NCBI RefSeq assembly: GCF_008831285.2
Contig: NC_045144.1
Location: forward strand, 25,187,716-25,251,715
Source: Nymphaea colorata
Lineage: Eukaryota; Streptophyta; Magnoliopsida; Nymphaeales; Nymphaeaceae
Length of the DNA stretch: 64,000 nt
Direction of reading: 5' to 3'
Under the pieces are notes generated by a model. The model saw only the letters and a list, made by a program, of their open reading frames with translations, was not told the DNA's origin and made no database searches. A program made the position numbers and the translations under genes. This document shows positions 43,047 to 58,573 of the stretch, piece after piece. Position 1 is the first letter of the stretch. Each line of letters begins with the position of its first letter.

Positions 43047-44226
43047 GTTTGGCGTATTGGTGGTATGTGTGTGTGTGTGTTTGTGAGAGAGAGAGAGAAT
43101 CTTTCTAAATTGCTTAAGGAAAGTAGCTCTTTGAGTGTGTTAAATGGCTTAGAGTTATAGATGTCAAGTAAAGAAAACATCAAAGATTAGTTTAATTCAT
43201 AGTAGATTATGTAACATAAAAGGCCTATATATCACAGTGTACAATATGGAAATACATGTGGATGAAAACTTATTTATGCTTATTACGATAATTATTGGAT
43301 GGTTTGGAACTCAAGGATTGTCATTCAATGGTTGTAGCATATAGGTTCAAACTTCATTCTTGGCCCTTGTGGCTCATCATGCTTATAGTCTTTGTTTCCT
43401 TAGTCAGATCCATTGGTTGAGCAACACGTTGAGTAGTGTCAGCAGCTGTCAATATAAACCCACATAAAATGGCTTATGACATATATTGGTGTCTTACAAT
43501 ATTTTACTACAAGGTCTAAGGTTTTTTGAAGTCTACACTCATCCTTTTATTCATCATCCGAAATACTTGGTCTGCTTTCGATACCTCCATGCCATATGTC
43601 GACTACAAACATATCCAACGAATAAAAGGACGGAAAGACCTCTAAAGAAGCGAATCCAAATATAAAATGATGAAGATATTAAACCAAAAAATGAAAACTA
43701 AAAGGAGATGGTAAAAAACCATCAGGTGGCCAAGTGCATTGAATTTTAGCCAAAAACTAGACAAGAATTCTTCAATCATCAAATCCAAAATAGCTACTTA
43801 CCGTATCCTAACACACTGATTCTAGCCAAAGTCCAACACACTCTAAGCCCAGCAGCCACATGGCTAGAGCAGCTTACTGCCTCCTGGAAGCGCAGCCACT
43901 TGTTGGTCCATATTGCGACACCTGGGTGCCCATTATTTTGATATAACATCTCATTTTTTCCCCTCAGACATCGATGGGACCTTTTTTTGGCAGATTGCAA
44001 GTGCAGTACACTAGGAAACTGTCAAAGTTTGTAAGGTAAATATATAATGCTTGAACAATAGGGAAGTCAATATAATAAAATCAGGAGAAGGAAAAATAAA
44101 AGGGAAACAGTTGAGGGACTAATTAAATCAGCTGATTGGAGGCAGTCCAAAGTAGTTCAATCAGCTTATCAGTTGCCAATTACCTTCATGACCCTCAGAA
44201 AAGAATGTTATTACACACACACGTAC

Positions 44227-44257
<31 letters not shown>

Positions 44258-44588
44258 GAGAAATTGATAGATCCCAGATTGTTAAGTGAGGGATAAAAAC
44301 CAAACGGTTTAAGTTTTTGCTTTTGAACAAAGTAAGAACATCTTAGCATGTTTATAAAATCTAATTTGATACGAAGCATGCTTTAGTTTAAGTTGTTTTT
44401 ATGAAGGATGGAGGTTTCTTCAACATCCTAAATTTTGATGTTATATGAGCCGATCAAGTAAATATACGTTTCCATCAACTTGTTTTTAGGAACTTATCTA
44501 CAAGGCTAGACTGTAAAGAGTACACTATAGTAATTGCATGTAAACCGGTTGTTTTTTGTCTTTAACCTAGGGTTTCGGACCTACCACT

Positions 44589-44658
<70 letters not shown>

Positions 44659-45287
44659 TTAACAAATAACTTTTATTTTTTAATTTTGAATGAAGACCAC
44701 ACAAGTGCATGCGATGTTGTTCAAATGAATTCTCCAGCTAAATTTAAGGACTTTTATTATACTACTATATATTTAAGCTAAAAAAAACTAATTTTTTTGA
44801 AGGGCGTAGCATAGTTGGTTGGACAAGAAAATAGTAGATACATTACCTTTTCAATTCATATAGCGACTCTCGTAAACGATAAAATGTGATTTGCTGCTAC
44901 CTTCTGGTCACCCGAAGATGTAATTAAGAGTGTTGAGTTATAACACCAAAACTTGCGCGGCGACAAACTTTAAAATGGTCTAAATGCCAATAACTTTTAA
45001 CGATACACCAAAATAATTAATTAGTTGTGATTCTAAATATAGTTACATACATACATACGTACACAGGCATACATACAACTATATGACTAAAACTACCACT
45101 TATATGTTGTTATACGTCATAACAGCAGAAAATTAATGCATTTATTGAAGTAAGGTAAAAGGCAAAGTGGACTCAAGACTGTAAGTCCCCATGAGAGAGC
45201 AACATTATTTTAGGTTTTTGCTTCTGCCAGGAACTGAACATAGTTACTAAGCACTTCAGTGTTACATAATCCACAGGCTCACTTCTT
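43047..45287. other. Intergenic between convergent peroxidase and hydroperoxide lyase genes
   Basis: Holds the 3' regions of both genes, (GT)n/(GA)n tracts at 43066-43100 and 44228-44262, and the AT tract at 44592-44656. No other gene or RNA seen; the minus frames at 43794-44000 and 44161-44379 match nothing. Confidence 0.5.
44592..44656. repeat. (AT)n microsatellite
   Basis: About 32 AT units. Confidence 0.97.
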
Positions 45288-47103
45288 TCAGCACTGGTTT
45301 AGCATCATCCTGCTTTCTTGAAGAGAAGTGATCGAGGAAGAACCATCGGTTCCGAACGATTCGTACCGCGAAAAGATCTCGGCCACAATGAGCCATGCAG
45401 TTGCGACCACATAGTCCTTAGCTGCACATTGCTTGTTGTTGATCGTTGGTGACCCTGTTTGTGGTCCATTGGACCAGAACAAGTGGTTCAATAGAGCCTC
45501 CCCTCCATTCTCCTTAGTAAACCTGTCCGCGACGAACTTCTCGCTGTCGCTAAAGACCCTAGAGTCCCTCATGGCCAAGGTCTGGTACCCACACAGCAGC
45601 TCCCCCTTCCTTATCCCATACTTGCACTCATATGACTCGAGCTCAAAGTCGCGCCGGGCTCGCGCGAACTGGAGCGCCACCGGCGGGTTAAGCCGCAGAA
45701 CTTCGTAGACCGTTGACTTGACAAGGTTCATGTCCTCTATGGCCTGGAAGCTGAGCCGGCCGGCGTGGGTCTGCATTGTGTGTTTGACCTCTGCTCGCAA
45801 CTGGGCTTGTAGGCCGGTGTCCGTGCCTATGGCATTGAGAAGAGATGGAAGGAAGACAGAGAAGCCCCCGAATGCATTGAATCCTATGACAAAGATAATG
45901 TTGTGTAGGATCTCCTCTTCAGTTAAGCCGTAGTCCTTCTTAGCAGAATCAATAAATGACCTACCTGTTCCAAATAATAGATTCAAGTTATTGAACTGTG
46001 GTCAATAATTTTGAGATGCTAACAATATTGATGAGAGAAGTACTTGAGGCAGTTTGGTAATAATGAATTGAAGGAGATTCATGAAATATTTTTAGATAGT
46101 GTTTAATGAATCTGCTATAATTGTTATAATAGATTCATAAGACATTAATAATTTGTTACATGCTTGATAACAATAATAAGTTGTTACTGTTCCAAAGATT
46201 ATAATATAGATTTTTTTTTATGAATCTATTTCAGATTGATGGGACTTGTTACCATTGCAAACGAGAACCCTCTAGATGGCAATGTCATTTCTCAAGAAAA
46301 AAAAAAAAAAAATTCTTGCAGACCATGGTGTGCAACGAATGCAGAAATTTACCTTCTTTCTTAAGGAATTCATAGATCTTGCGGTAGCCATTGCTGACCA
46401 TGAAGAAAGGAAAAGGGAAGGAGTGGAAGAGAATCTCCTCAAGCGGCTGAGGAACGGCCCCGGTCTTCACAGTGGGAAGCAGCTGCAGAGCCAGCCACTC
46501 GTCCAGAATGATCCACCCGTCTTCTCCAATTTCCGGCACCGCCAGCGGGTCAGCTCCGACCAGAACCTTGCACAGGAACCTGAACAGGCATCTCTGCACA
46601 GGAGCTATGAACGACGCCTTCCCCTTCTCCTTCACCTCCTTCTCCAGCGTCTCAAACATCCTCCCCAACGACTCCTGCAGCACTGCAACCCATGTTCTCG
46701 AGGCCTTCTTCAACGTCTCCATGGCGAAGGTCTTGATCACGGCGTGCCGCTCCTCCGAGGTGTCCAGGTAAGCGACGACCCGCGTGCTCCCGGTGTAGCT
46801 GACGCTGGGCATGTAGCTGCCGACAAGGATGTCCTTCTTCTCGACAAGGGACATGTCGAAGAGAGCCTCGAAGGATTTGCAGTCGGTAATGGCGATGATC
46901 CTGGGGTCGACGCCAATGAAGGGGAAGGAGGGAGGGATGTTGGTTCTGAAGACTGTGCTCTGGTACTTGGCCACCCTGCTTCTGAAGAAAGTGTCCTGCC
47001 CTTGAAACCAGAAGTAGTCGAGCCTGTCCTTCAACGAGCCGATGAGCGGCGGCCCGTAGCTGCCTGGGATGCCCTTCAATGGAAGTGAAGTCACCATCAT
47101 CAT
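45288..47103 (-). CDS. HPL (CYP74B): CYP74B-type fatty acid hydroperoxide lyase, 475 aa
   Basis: Exon 1 is 47103-46353 and exon 2 is 45964-45288, with a 388-bp GT-AG intron and exact phase. CYP74 enzymes are P450s that need no O2 or reductase; hydroperoxide lyases split 13-hydroperoxides of C18 fatty acids into C6 aldehydes and a C12 oxo-acid, at plastid membranes. Seen: N-terminal IPGSYGPPLIG and LDYFWFQG; I-helix FVIGFNAFGGFSVFLPSL (278-292), the lyase-like NAFGG form; E338 and R341 of the ExxR motif; LQFARARRDF; and haem loop NGPQTGSPTINNKQCAAKD with C430 as haem ligand. Allene oxide synthases usually have NSFGG or NSWGG and QCAGKD. The start is the first of three ATGs directly after a (GAA)n leader tract. 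No obvious plastid transit peptide precedes the conserved region. A divinyl ether or epoxyalcohol synthase role cannot be excluded by eye. Confidence 0.92.
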
Positions 47104-47131
47104 CTTCTTCTTCTTCTTCTTCTTCTTCTTG
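47104..47131 (-). repeat. (GAA)n leader tract before the lyase start codon
   Basis: About nine GAA repeats on the coding strand directly before three tandem ATG codons. Purine-rich and probably part of the 5' untranslated region. Slippage here would shift the distance from cap to start, not the protein. Confidence 0.8.
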
Positions 47132-49987
47132 CTTGCTTTTCACTTTTCACTGAGTGAAGTCTCTGTTTTTGTATCCTTTATTGTGGGTTTGAGCGATTTT
47201 TTCACAATGCCCCTCACCTTATGGGAATATCTTTAAAATTACGTCTAGCTTTTGTCGCATTTCAAATTAGTCGTTGACATCCTTCCAAAAAGTCCACCTA
47301 CCATAAGTTACTTGTTAATCTGAATATATAGACTGATATAATTGGCAATATGCATAGGCCTGTATTTAGGGATGTCGGTGGATTAGCTTGAAATTGGATA
47401 TCGAACCCAATTGCTGCAAAAGTTTTGAATATAAAAAAGTTAATATTTGATTAAGAAATTTATCTGATTGGATCTAAATTTAAGCAAAGATGTCTAATCG
47501 GGTTCAAATTTGAGCTCAATTTCAATTAAAACCTGATCAAAATTCAGATTTGAATTTAGATTTAGTGTCAAATAGATAACATGTGACCAATATCTATATT
47601 CGAAACTTAGAATCATGTGGTTCATATTCAGATGTATAGGTAAAAGTTGCATTCAAACTCCGTTTGGATTGAAGTCTGGTATAATACAAACTTTTCTTAA
47701 TTGCACTCAAATTTGAACTTGAATATGAATATGTAAACCGTATCATTTGGTCGACCCCTTACATGCCACCAGGTCGCAGTCTGCGTTTCAATTTTCGAAA
47801 AAGATTTTTCTTTTTCTTCTACTTTGTCCTTTTTTATTTTAAATGATCTTTTACTTGTATATTTTTTTTACTCGGACGCTTTTGTTCTACTTGGGGCTTC
47901 AAAACACATAACCTGCTGCCGCAAAAACAAGTCTCACCAGAAAGTTGCAAACACGCGCAAACGACTTCGAGAGAGTTTAGCACCGAACATGCATCAAGTT
48001 GAGCTCGAGCGTAATTTGCTGAGCTCGAGTCGAGCTCAAGCGACCTCAAGTTGAGCATTTAAGTCTCGAGCCTGACTCAACTCGAGCTCGACTCTGCTCG
48101 TGTTCAAAGGTTTTTACCTTTTGGAAGTCTTGGGGATGCTTGGACATTTTGCATCATGTAGACAAGAAAATTATGCAAAGTGTGACCTAAATGGGGATGT
48201 TAATATATTTAATTTAGATCAGATATCCAAACCATTAAAAAATTATATATATAAAAAATTATCCGATTAAGAAATCAAATCAGATTGGGATTTAGGAAAC
48301 GACATCCATTCAGATTCAGATACATATTGATGAAGTGCTTGAACATAATACATATTAGCTTGAGTTTAATTGAGTTGTCGGTTGAATTCGTGTAACTCGG
48401 GCTCAACTCATTTATAAATTTGAGTTTTAACTTAGCTTAAGCCTTAGTAAAGTTTAACCAAGCTGAGTTAGAGTCGACTGGAGTAGGCAGGAGCCATTCA
48501 ACAACCCTAATCGAAAAAACTAAGTCCTTTATTGTTTTACCACGCATTCGTCCTATATAGTGTCGGTTTGAAACTTAGTTCAAGTTATCATATATACGGC
48601 TAAGTTCCACCAACTTGTGACAAATATCTGGTCATGCTAGATTTGTCAAGAGCAGCTCCATAAAAATGATTTTCCGAACCGAATCAGTGAGGCAGCTAAT
48701 TTGATGAATCACACAAAACTATTAAAATGATCATTTTAAAAATGCATAAATAAAGAGAAATAACTAAAAAAACATTAAAATTTAGTAAAACTTGAAATAG
48801 CCATCCAATCAATTTGTCACACCATCGATGGAGTTTGGCCAAGCCAATAATTGGTAGATCGTTTGGCTGTACATCAAGTAGCCAACTCGGCCTAAACTCG
48901 GACTCATTCAGATGAACTCGAGCTTAACAAAAAACTTGAGCTTATAGATGAGTTGAGTTCAAGTTACATGAACTGGGCTCAATTAAACTCGAGTAACCTT
49001 GTTTAAACTAGGTCATCTTTTTTTTTTTTTCGTAATGCCAAACTTAAATCCGAGAAAAGAGGTCAAGTCAAATAATAAGTTGGCAAATAAGCATAAGAGT
49101 TGAGCTGGAGCCCAGTCAAGCCCGGTTCAAGCTAACCTTATATAACTTGACTTGAGTTTGAGCCGAGCAATATGTGAGTCGAGCCGAGTAAAGCGGATAC
49201 AATTAGACTTGCTAAAGGTTAGACCAACATATCCGACATCGAATCCGAGACTATCTAATGCAATTCATGTCTGCCAAAACCAATAGTCTCTCTCTCTCTT
49301 GGCACCAACCAAGACATGTGGCCCTCTGTCGGTTCCCTCGTGAGAATCAAGAACTGCCAATTCTCACAACTTTTTCAGAGAAGAAGTCACGAGAAAAAGC
49401 ATTGTCCGAACCAGTTGTGAGCAACTGCACTATGTTATAGATGATTCTCGTTTCCATGCCTCTTGGACTTTACAGTCTTTTACCATTAGAGGTACTCATA
49501 TGATACGAAAGAAGAAAGTGTGGTGTACAGAGGAGAAATGGATGCCCTTCGTAAAAAATGGAGGAAGGGCAGATTTAAAATCTTTTCATTATTCTGTATA
49601 AAACATTACACAGAGTGAAATAAACAAAAGAAAGCAGACATCTACATGCACACAGTGAGAAAGATAGACAGAGAGAGCACTCATCTTCCTCTTCCGCACA
49701 TGGGTGTGGTGTAAAGTGGCTGATCACATGGGAGGAGTGAATCACTGATTGAAGGTGTTGAATAAGAGGGTTCCAGAGATGTTCGTAAAGAGACTCAAGC
49801 ATATCGTTGATCTATAGTAAAATGAGCAAAACAAAATCTCACTGAGCCATGTGTATATATTGGTCATCGAACGCTACTGTAAGTGTGGTGCATCATCTTC
49901 TTCTTGCACTGCATTGTTATGATATTGTTATGGTGTTTTTTCTTCTTTTAAATTTCAAACTGCTCAGTTGGTCAGGCAATAAATAGG

Positions 49988-50110
49988 GCTGGGCATCAAG
50001 CCAGGCCGATTCTTCCATTTTCCGTCCATTTTTCGGCAACTATTTCCGGCTGATTCTTTCATTTTCCGTCCACTACTTCCGGCCAACTCTTTCATGTGGT
50101 TTTGGCACCC
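49988..50110. repeat. 'GGGCTGGGCATC' element end with duplicated motif
   Basis: TAGGGCTGGGCATCAAGCC resembles the ends at 2485 and 57519. It is followed by two copies of TTCCGTCCA(T/C)TT/ACTTCCGGC-like text about 50 bases apart. The other end is not clear. Confidence 0.4.
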
Positions 50111-50317
50111 AATCAAGGACTATGATATGGTTTTAATACAAGCAAGAATGTGTAATAGAAGTAGTGATATTTGAGGACAAGGTGCTCATCATCTAACAAA
50201 TATCATATGCTTGACAGGCCTTTTCTCATGCCTGACGAGTGGACGGTATGAACCTAGGTATTGTTGTCATGGGAAAAAAAAAATCACTTTCCGTCCATCT
50301 CCGTCAACAAAGGTTGT

Positions 50318-50652
50318 ACAATGAGCGAGATTGTGCTCAAGCTCGGCCAGCCCGAGCTTGACTCAAGTCATATATAGCTCAGCTCGAGATCAACTTGAGG
50401 TTTATGTGGTGAGCTCGAGCTCGACTCGTTTAACAGAGGTCATGCTTGAGCTCGACTCATTTAAGCTTCTGTCATATAATATATACTTTACGCTTAAAAT
50501 TTTCACATTTTATTTAAGCCGTTTTAAGTTTTTAAAACTATAAAAATAAGTCTTAGTGTTAAACTAGTCCAAGTGAGTCTAACATACAAACTCAAGTTAT
50601 CAGTTAAGGTCAAACACAACTAGTTTAACATACAAGTCGAGATCGAGTTGAA
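50318..50652. mobile_element. Possible hAT-like MITE, GAGCTCGAGC-rich
   Basis: The right end inverted reads TAGAGATGTTCAACTCG, and the left end GTTGTACAATGAGCGAG is a degenerate match. Flanks AACAAAGG and TTCAAAGG share 6 of 8 bases. The interior resembles the element at 1061. Confidence 0.45.
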
Positions 50653-51354
50653 CATCTCTACTTCAAAGGCATATCAATTTTTTAAGAATATTTTTTTCTT
50701 CACTTTTTCATTTTTTGTATTTCAAGTTTATTTATTTATTTTATTACTTTTTTTTTATCTCACCCAAAACATCCGATAAATGGAACGATACTTTGTCTCA
50801 GAATAGTTTTAGTCCTTTCAAATACTATATAACATTTTTGTTGTAGTTGGCTCTCAAAAAAACCTAACATGCTGCAACAAAAAGAAACGACTCACTAGAA
50901 AGGCAAAGCGACTACATCGAGGGTGTTTAGGGGTGAACACATGTGGTCACATCGGTTTATTTTTAAATAAATATCTTATACTCAATGCCCTAACATTCTG
51001 AAAATAAGCTGGATTTGGTCTAAAATTTGAATTTGGATGTGAATTTAAAAGTCAAATTTGGATTGGAGAAAGATTGTGAAATCAGATTTCCGATGAAGAG
51101 ATAACTTTTCTTCATTTATATTCAAATATGAATTTGAATCTTATTATATGAATATCCGAAAAAACATATACGATTAAGAGGTGTATATGATCCAAATCCA
51201 ATCTGTTGACATCCTAATTCAAATTTACGGTGATGCTACCAATCAACCACAGGTAAACATTAGTTCAAACTTTTCACTGTCATGTTGGCTTTTGGATGGT
51301 TTCGACCATTGTTTAAACTTCAAAGAAAGGAAAAAAAACCTAACTTGGTGCCAA

Positions 51355-51490
51355 GTAGGTAGGGGGAGAGCCAAAAAAAAAAAAAAAAAAGTTGACGGGC
51401 ACTAGTTATAAAATTTTAACTTTAAGTAGGTAGGGGGAGAGCCAAAAAAAAAAAAAAGTTGACGGGCACTAGTTGTTAAATTTTAACTTT
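51355..51490. repeat. Tandem duplication, about 70 bp
   Basis: AGTAGGTAGGGGGAGAGCC, an A-run, then GTTGACGGGCACTAGTT, occurs twice in a row. The copies differ mainly in the length of the A-run (about 18 versus 13). Confidence 0.9.
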
Positions 51491-51989
51491 TAAGGGACAC
51501 CAATATGTAAATGAGAAAAAAATTTCCCTCAAGTATCAATGTGAAAATGAGATTTCTCATAGATCCAATTACTCACACAGTGTCCACACCTGTCTGTTCA
51601 AGTACATTCTTGAAGCTTTTTCATGGCCTATTATTTACAGGTTAATTTTGTGGCCAGATGTATACATCAAAGTGAAACGTACTGGATATTTATGAATGAG
51701 TCTTGTTGTGAAGATGAGGCTGATTCTACCTTTGGGACCAAAAAATGAAAATGACTTTTTTCTCCTTAAGAAAGATTCTTGACAAAGACAAATGAGAATT
51801 AGCGTACAAGTTTGAGTTCGAGTTATTTTTAACCATGGATTCATCCAACAGTCGAGTTATAGAACTAAGTTCCCACCAACTTGGTGCCACTTATTTGGCC
51901 TATGTTAGATTTGTGATCGAGAGTAGTGTTATGAAAATGATTTTTCTAAACCGAATCAGTGAGGGTGTTAATTTGGTGAATTGGGTCAA

Positions 51990-52125
51990 AAATTTTAAAA
52001 TGGCCATTTTAAAAATAAATAAATATATAAAAATTACCAAAATAAAGAAATTAGGCATATTAATAAAGATAGATAAATATATAAAAATTACTAAAATAAA
52101 GAAATTAAGCATATTAAGATTTAGT
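51990..52125. repeat. Tandem duplication, about 57 bp
   Basis: AAATATATAAAAATTACCAA…AAATTAGGCATATTAA is repeated with a few substitutions. Confidence 0.8.
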
Positions 52126-53079
52126 AAAACTTGCCATTGATTTACCATCTCACGCCAAAAGTTAATAGGCTGCTAGTCACCAGTTTGAGTGACATGGGTT
52201 ATCTACCATTTTTGTGTCAATGAGTAAGAGTAACTTACTAGCTTACGTGCATTGCAGATCGTGAGTATCGATGATGCCGATGCAGCTCTGGACCGATGCA
52301 GCTCTGGACCACAAGGGCAGTGTCTGAGAATGACAAGGCTTCAACTTCGACTCTATAGTGAAATACTCCTTCCACGCGGCTTCATCTCAAAGAATCTAAA
52401 TGGGAAATGGGTGGTCTCCTTGTCTCTGTCTCGAGAGATGAGAGACGTAACATATTTGGTAAGACTAGTGGCTAGTGAAAGTCTGGTCATCAATTTAATT
52501 CTCGTACTTTTTATTTATTTGGATTGCAAACAGTGGCAGGTGCTAGAGTGACTGTAAGTTCACCTAAGTCGTTCGTGGAGAAGGGCCAGTGGTAAATACC
52601 TCTTATTTATTGGGCGTATTCCTCCAATATGAGTTGTTGATAAAATAATAAGAAGGCCAACTACAAACATTATACCAATGTATCAAAAGATGTAATCGGG
52701 TATATATATATATATATATAAGAAAATTGGTAAAAACTAGTCCTGTTGATTTTTTTTTTAATTTAGCCTTATAGATATGATCTTAAGAGTGATTTGATGA
52801 GAAATATATATTACATTAGTTGTTTTCTTACTTAAATAATGTACTTTTAACGGTAAAAATATCAATAACTTTATAACATCAAACTTTTGATAGGTTAAAG
52901 ATAATTTTTTTTTACAAAAATGACTTGAATTAAAGCATGATTGGTGTTAAATGAGTGTTTATAAATGCATCAAAAGGTTCATATTTTGTTTAAAACAATT
53001 TTTAGCATGAATCCAACGATTTTTAATTTCACAGGTAAATAAATAACCATTTGGCTATATGGACAATTGCTGATTACAA

Positions 53080-56205
<3,126 letters not shown>

Positions 56206-56208
56206 AAA

Positions 56209-56343
56209 AACCGTGGAGGAGATGAACATCGTACGGTTACGGTAAATTTCACCCATTAATTGGTGTGTGCATCAAACGGAGTGAAATTTACCACGTTAAA
56301 ACGGTACGACTGCGGTATATTTCACCCGAAAAAAGTCTGAGGT
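56209..56343. repeat. Fragment related to the Harbinger element at 62.5 kb
   Basis: Contains TGTGCATCAAACGGAGTGAAATTTACC, split here as TGTGCATCAAACGG and GTGAAATTTACC. It is arranged as an imperfect inverted repeat: CGTACGGTTACGGTAAATTTCAC on one side and, inverted, CGTACCGTTTTAACG plus TGGTAAATTTCAC on the other. The GTGCATCAAACG and GTGAAATTT words are also at the ends of the 62518-63608 element. Confidence 0.6.
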
Positions 56344-56394
56344 GAGAGTTCAAGCAGATTTTTTTGAAAGCTGTTAGGGCTCTCAAAAAAATCT

Positions 56395-56765
56395 CATTTT
56401 CTCTTCTTTCCCCTCCGTCGCCTCTTCCCCTTTCCTCTCTCGGTCTCTCGTTCCTCTCCTCTCTCAGAGCCTCTCCTCTCTCACTCTCTCCATCCTATTT
56501 CTTTTCTCGCCTCTTCCCCTCTCCACTTGCTCTCTCCTTTCTCTCCTCTCTCACTCTCGTCTCTCTTTCTTGCCCCTTCCTCTCTGTGAAGCCATCTTCC
56601 TCTCTATGTCGAAGCCTGCACTTCGCCTCTCTGTCGAAGCCGGCGATCTTCCTCTGCCTCCTTCGCGCCAAGTGAGGTGGCCTTGCTTCTCCCCCCTCTC
56701 TCTTTGTTTATGCTATATGGTGCCCTAATCCCCTTTCTCTTTTGTCTCTCTTTTCTCCTTCTGTT
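56395..56765. repeat. Pyrimidine-rich low-complexity tract
   Basis: Long CTCTCC/TTCCTC-rich stretch. The 103-codon frame at 56364-56675 is Ser/Leu/Pro from this composition and is not called as a gene. Confidence 0.7.
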
Positions 56766-57366
56766 TCTAGAAATTGTATAGATTTACTCCGTATGGAAGG
56801 ACACACATATATGACATTGTGTAACACTATGAGAGCTAGAAATTTATTGGAGGATATTGTAATCACCTCAAATTTTTCCAAATGATATGCTCTTTTATCA
56901 AAACACAAAACCCAATTTTTTGATCCAAATTATATCCAAAAACCAAGTTCAGATCCAAATCAAGCATTTCAAACCCAAAATTCGAATCAAGTTCGAAACG
57001 ATAAAATTTGAGTGTCGCGCGTGAACGGACCTTCCCTTTGCTTTAAGAACTCATTTCTCATACCAAAATGTTTTTTAAACCCAAGTCGCACGCTCGAACG
57101 AGTCGACAACTGACTAAACCAAAATCGGATTTGGAGCGAGTTTGGAGTCGCTCAAAATGGAGTCGACCACCTTTTTTTATAACGAAAAAAAAATTATACG
57201 CCTTTTAGATAAATTAAACAAAAAAAATGATTTTTTATGCTTTTACTTGAAAAACCTTTTTTATATTTTAAATAAAAAAATATATTATGCTTCCTATATA
57301 AAAAACATTTTTTATATTGAATTTCATCAAAAAAATAAAATAAAATAAAAAAATTGCACGTCCCGC

Positions 57367-57507
57367 GATGCAAAGTCGGGCGACTCTGCATCGCGTAGCG
57401 CACGTGCGCGATCACGTAGCATTGCGATACGCGAATCACGTGAAGTGATTGCTGTACATGAACACTGCAACGCACGGCAGTGCCTTGCACGCAGCAAGGC
57501 ACTGCCG
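57367..57507. repeat. GC-rich island of nested hairpins
   Basis: In an AT-rich region, about 140 bases carry at least four inverted repeats: CGATGCAAAGTCG/CGACTCTGCATCG (2-base loop, one mismatch), GCGCACGTGCGC, AATCACGTGAAGTGATT, and a perfect 14-bp stem CGGCAGTGCCTTGC/GCAAGGCACTGCCG with a 5-base loop at 57475-57507. No coding function seen. Confidence 0.85.
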
Positions 57508-57518
57508 CGCGCGTAACT

Positions 57519-58573
57519 TAAGCCTGGGCATCGGATCGGGCCACCGCCAGGTACCCAACACCAGTTTCGACTCGGGCCTGGAACTTTCTTTAACGGGCCC
57601 GATTTTGTCGGGCCTGGCCTGACCCGATACTTAATGGGTCGGGCTTGGGCCTCATCGTGCGATTGTCGACGGCCCAACAAGCCTGTTAAAGAATTTTTCT
57701 TTTTTTTTAAATTAACGTATGTTATTCACTTATTCTTAATGTTAAGGTTCTCCTCCGCCGAACTTCGGCTAAGCCCTAATCGTCCCCGAGGACCCCGACT
57801 GGCAACTTCCCATCGCTGAACGCCTCCTCCAATCCTCCCCGTCGGGCGTTGCGGCGTCGCACTCCTCTCCATCGCCCATTTCCCATCGGTTGTCACCGCC
57901 GGCGCCATCACCGTCGAAGGCATGTTCCCTGTTCTATCTCTCCCTCTTTCTCTCACTCTGTTTCTCTAGATTGAGGGCCGTCGGCCGTCGCGGCGTCGCA
58001 CTCGCCCATCAGCTTGTCCTCTCCGTCACCCATTGCCCATCGGCCACCGGCGCCATCTCCGTCGAAGGCATGTTCCCTGTTCTATCTTTCCCTCTTTCTC
58101 TCACTCCGTAACAGAGTGTATAGTATCTCTCTGGGCCGCCGGCCCCTCTCTTTACATCTCTGATCTCTCACTCATAGTAACTGTCTGTTATCCCCACTGT
58201 TGTCCGTTTATCTCTCATAAGCTTTAAATTTCTTTCTGTCTAATGGTGTTTAAAGCATGAAAATTTTGAGTAAAACATGAAAATTTTGATGATGTATGCT
58301 TGGTTCAGCAAGAGTAAAAGCCTGGCCCGACAATAGTTAAAAGGGTAAAAAAAACATAAAAATAGTGTATGCTTGAAAAAGCTCGGCCCGACAAGACCGG
58401 GCTAGGCCCGGCTATAATCGGGCTGGGCTGGGCCTCGGGCATACACTAAAGCCTGAGGCCCAATAACACAGGAGGCCGGCCAGGCCAGGATTCGGGCTGG
58501 CCCAATAGATTTGTCGGGCTTGCATTTGGCCATTTTTTTCGGATCGGGCCAGCTCGGCCCAATGCCCAACCTT
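57519..58573. mobile_element. Non-autonomous inverted-repeat element, about 1.05 kb
   Basis: Left end TAAGCCTGGGCATCGGATCG; inverted right end TAAGGTTGGGCATTGGGCCG. Both ends extend as GGGCCCGA/TCGGGCC-rich sequence for about 150 bases. The interior is GC-rich and carries a ~145-bp tandem duplication (57847-57963 and 57985-58110). Frames across it are unlike known proteins. Same end type as the element at 2485. Confidence 0.6.
57847..58110. repeat. Two diverged tandem units, about 145 bp
   Basis: GGCGTCGCACTC… and …GTCGAAGGCATGTTCCCTGT (split here) occur in both units, ending in TCTTTCTCTCACTC. Similar in order and spacing. Confidence 0.85.

Larger units (their letters stand above)
47150..53070. 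other. Gene-free, repeat-rich region upstream of the lyase gene
   Basis: Old elements with GGGATGT ends (about 47370-47755 and 48190-48330), GAGCTCGAGC-rich fragments (47985-48105, 48857-49200, 50318-50652), tandem duplications (51355-51490, 51990-52125) and a short TA tract at 52699-52720. No family-like coding frame. Promoter elements of the lyase are expected just above 47131, but no strong TATA box is seen. Confidence 0.5.

Noticed and set aside
46276-47088. 270-codon plus frame opposite the hydroperoxide lyase
   Set aside because: Antisense shadow of a GC-rich exon; the minus frame has clear CYP74 motifs.
57475-57507. microRNA precursor
   Set aside because: The stem is only 14 bp, too short for a plant microRNA duplex of about 21 bp.
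57327-58111. GC-rich frames on both strands
   Set aside because: Inside an inverted-repeat element with a tandem duplication; no known domains.
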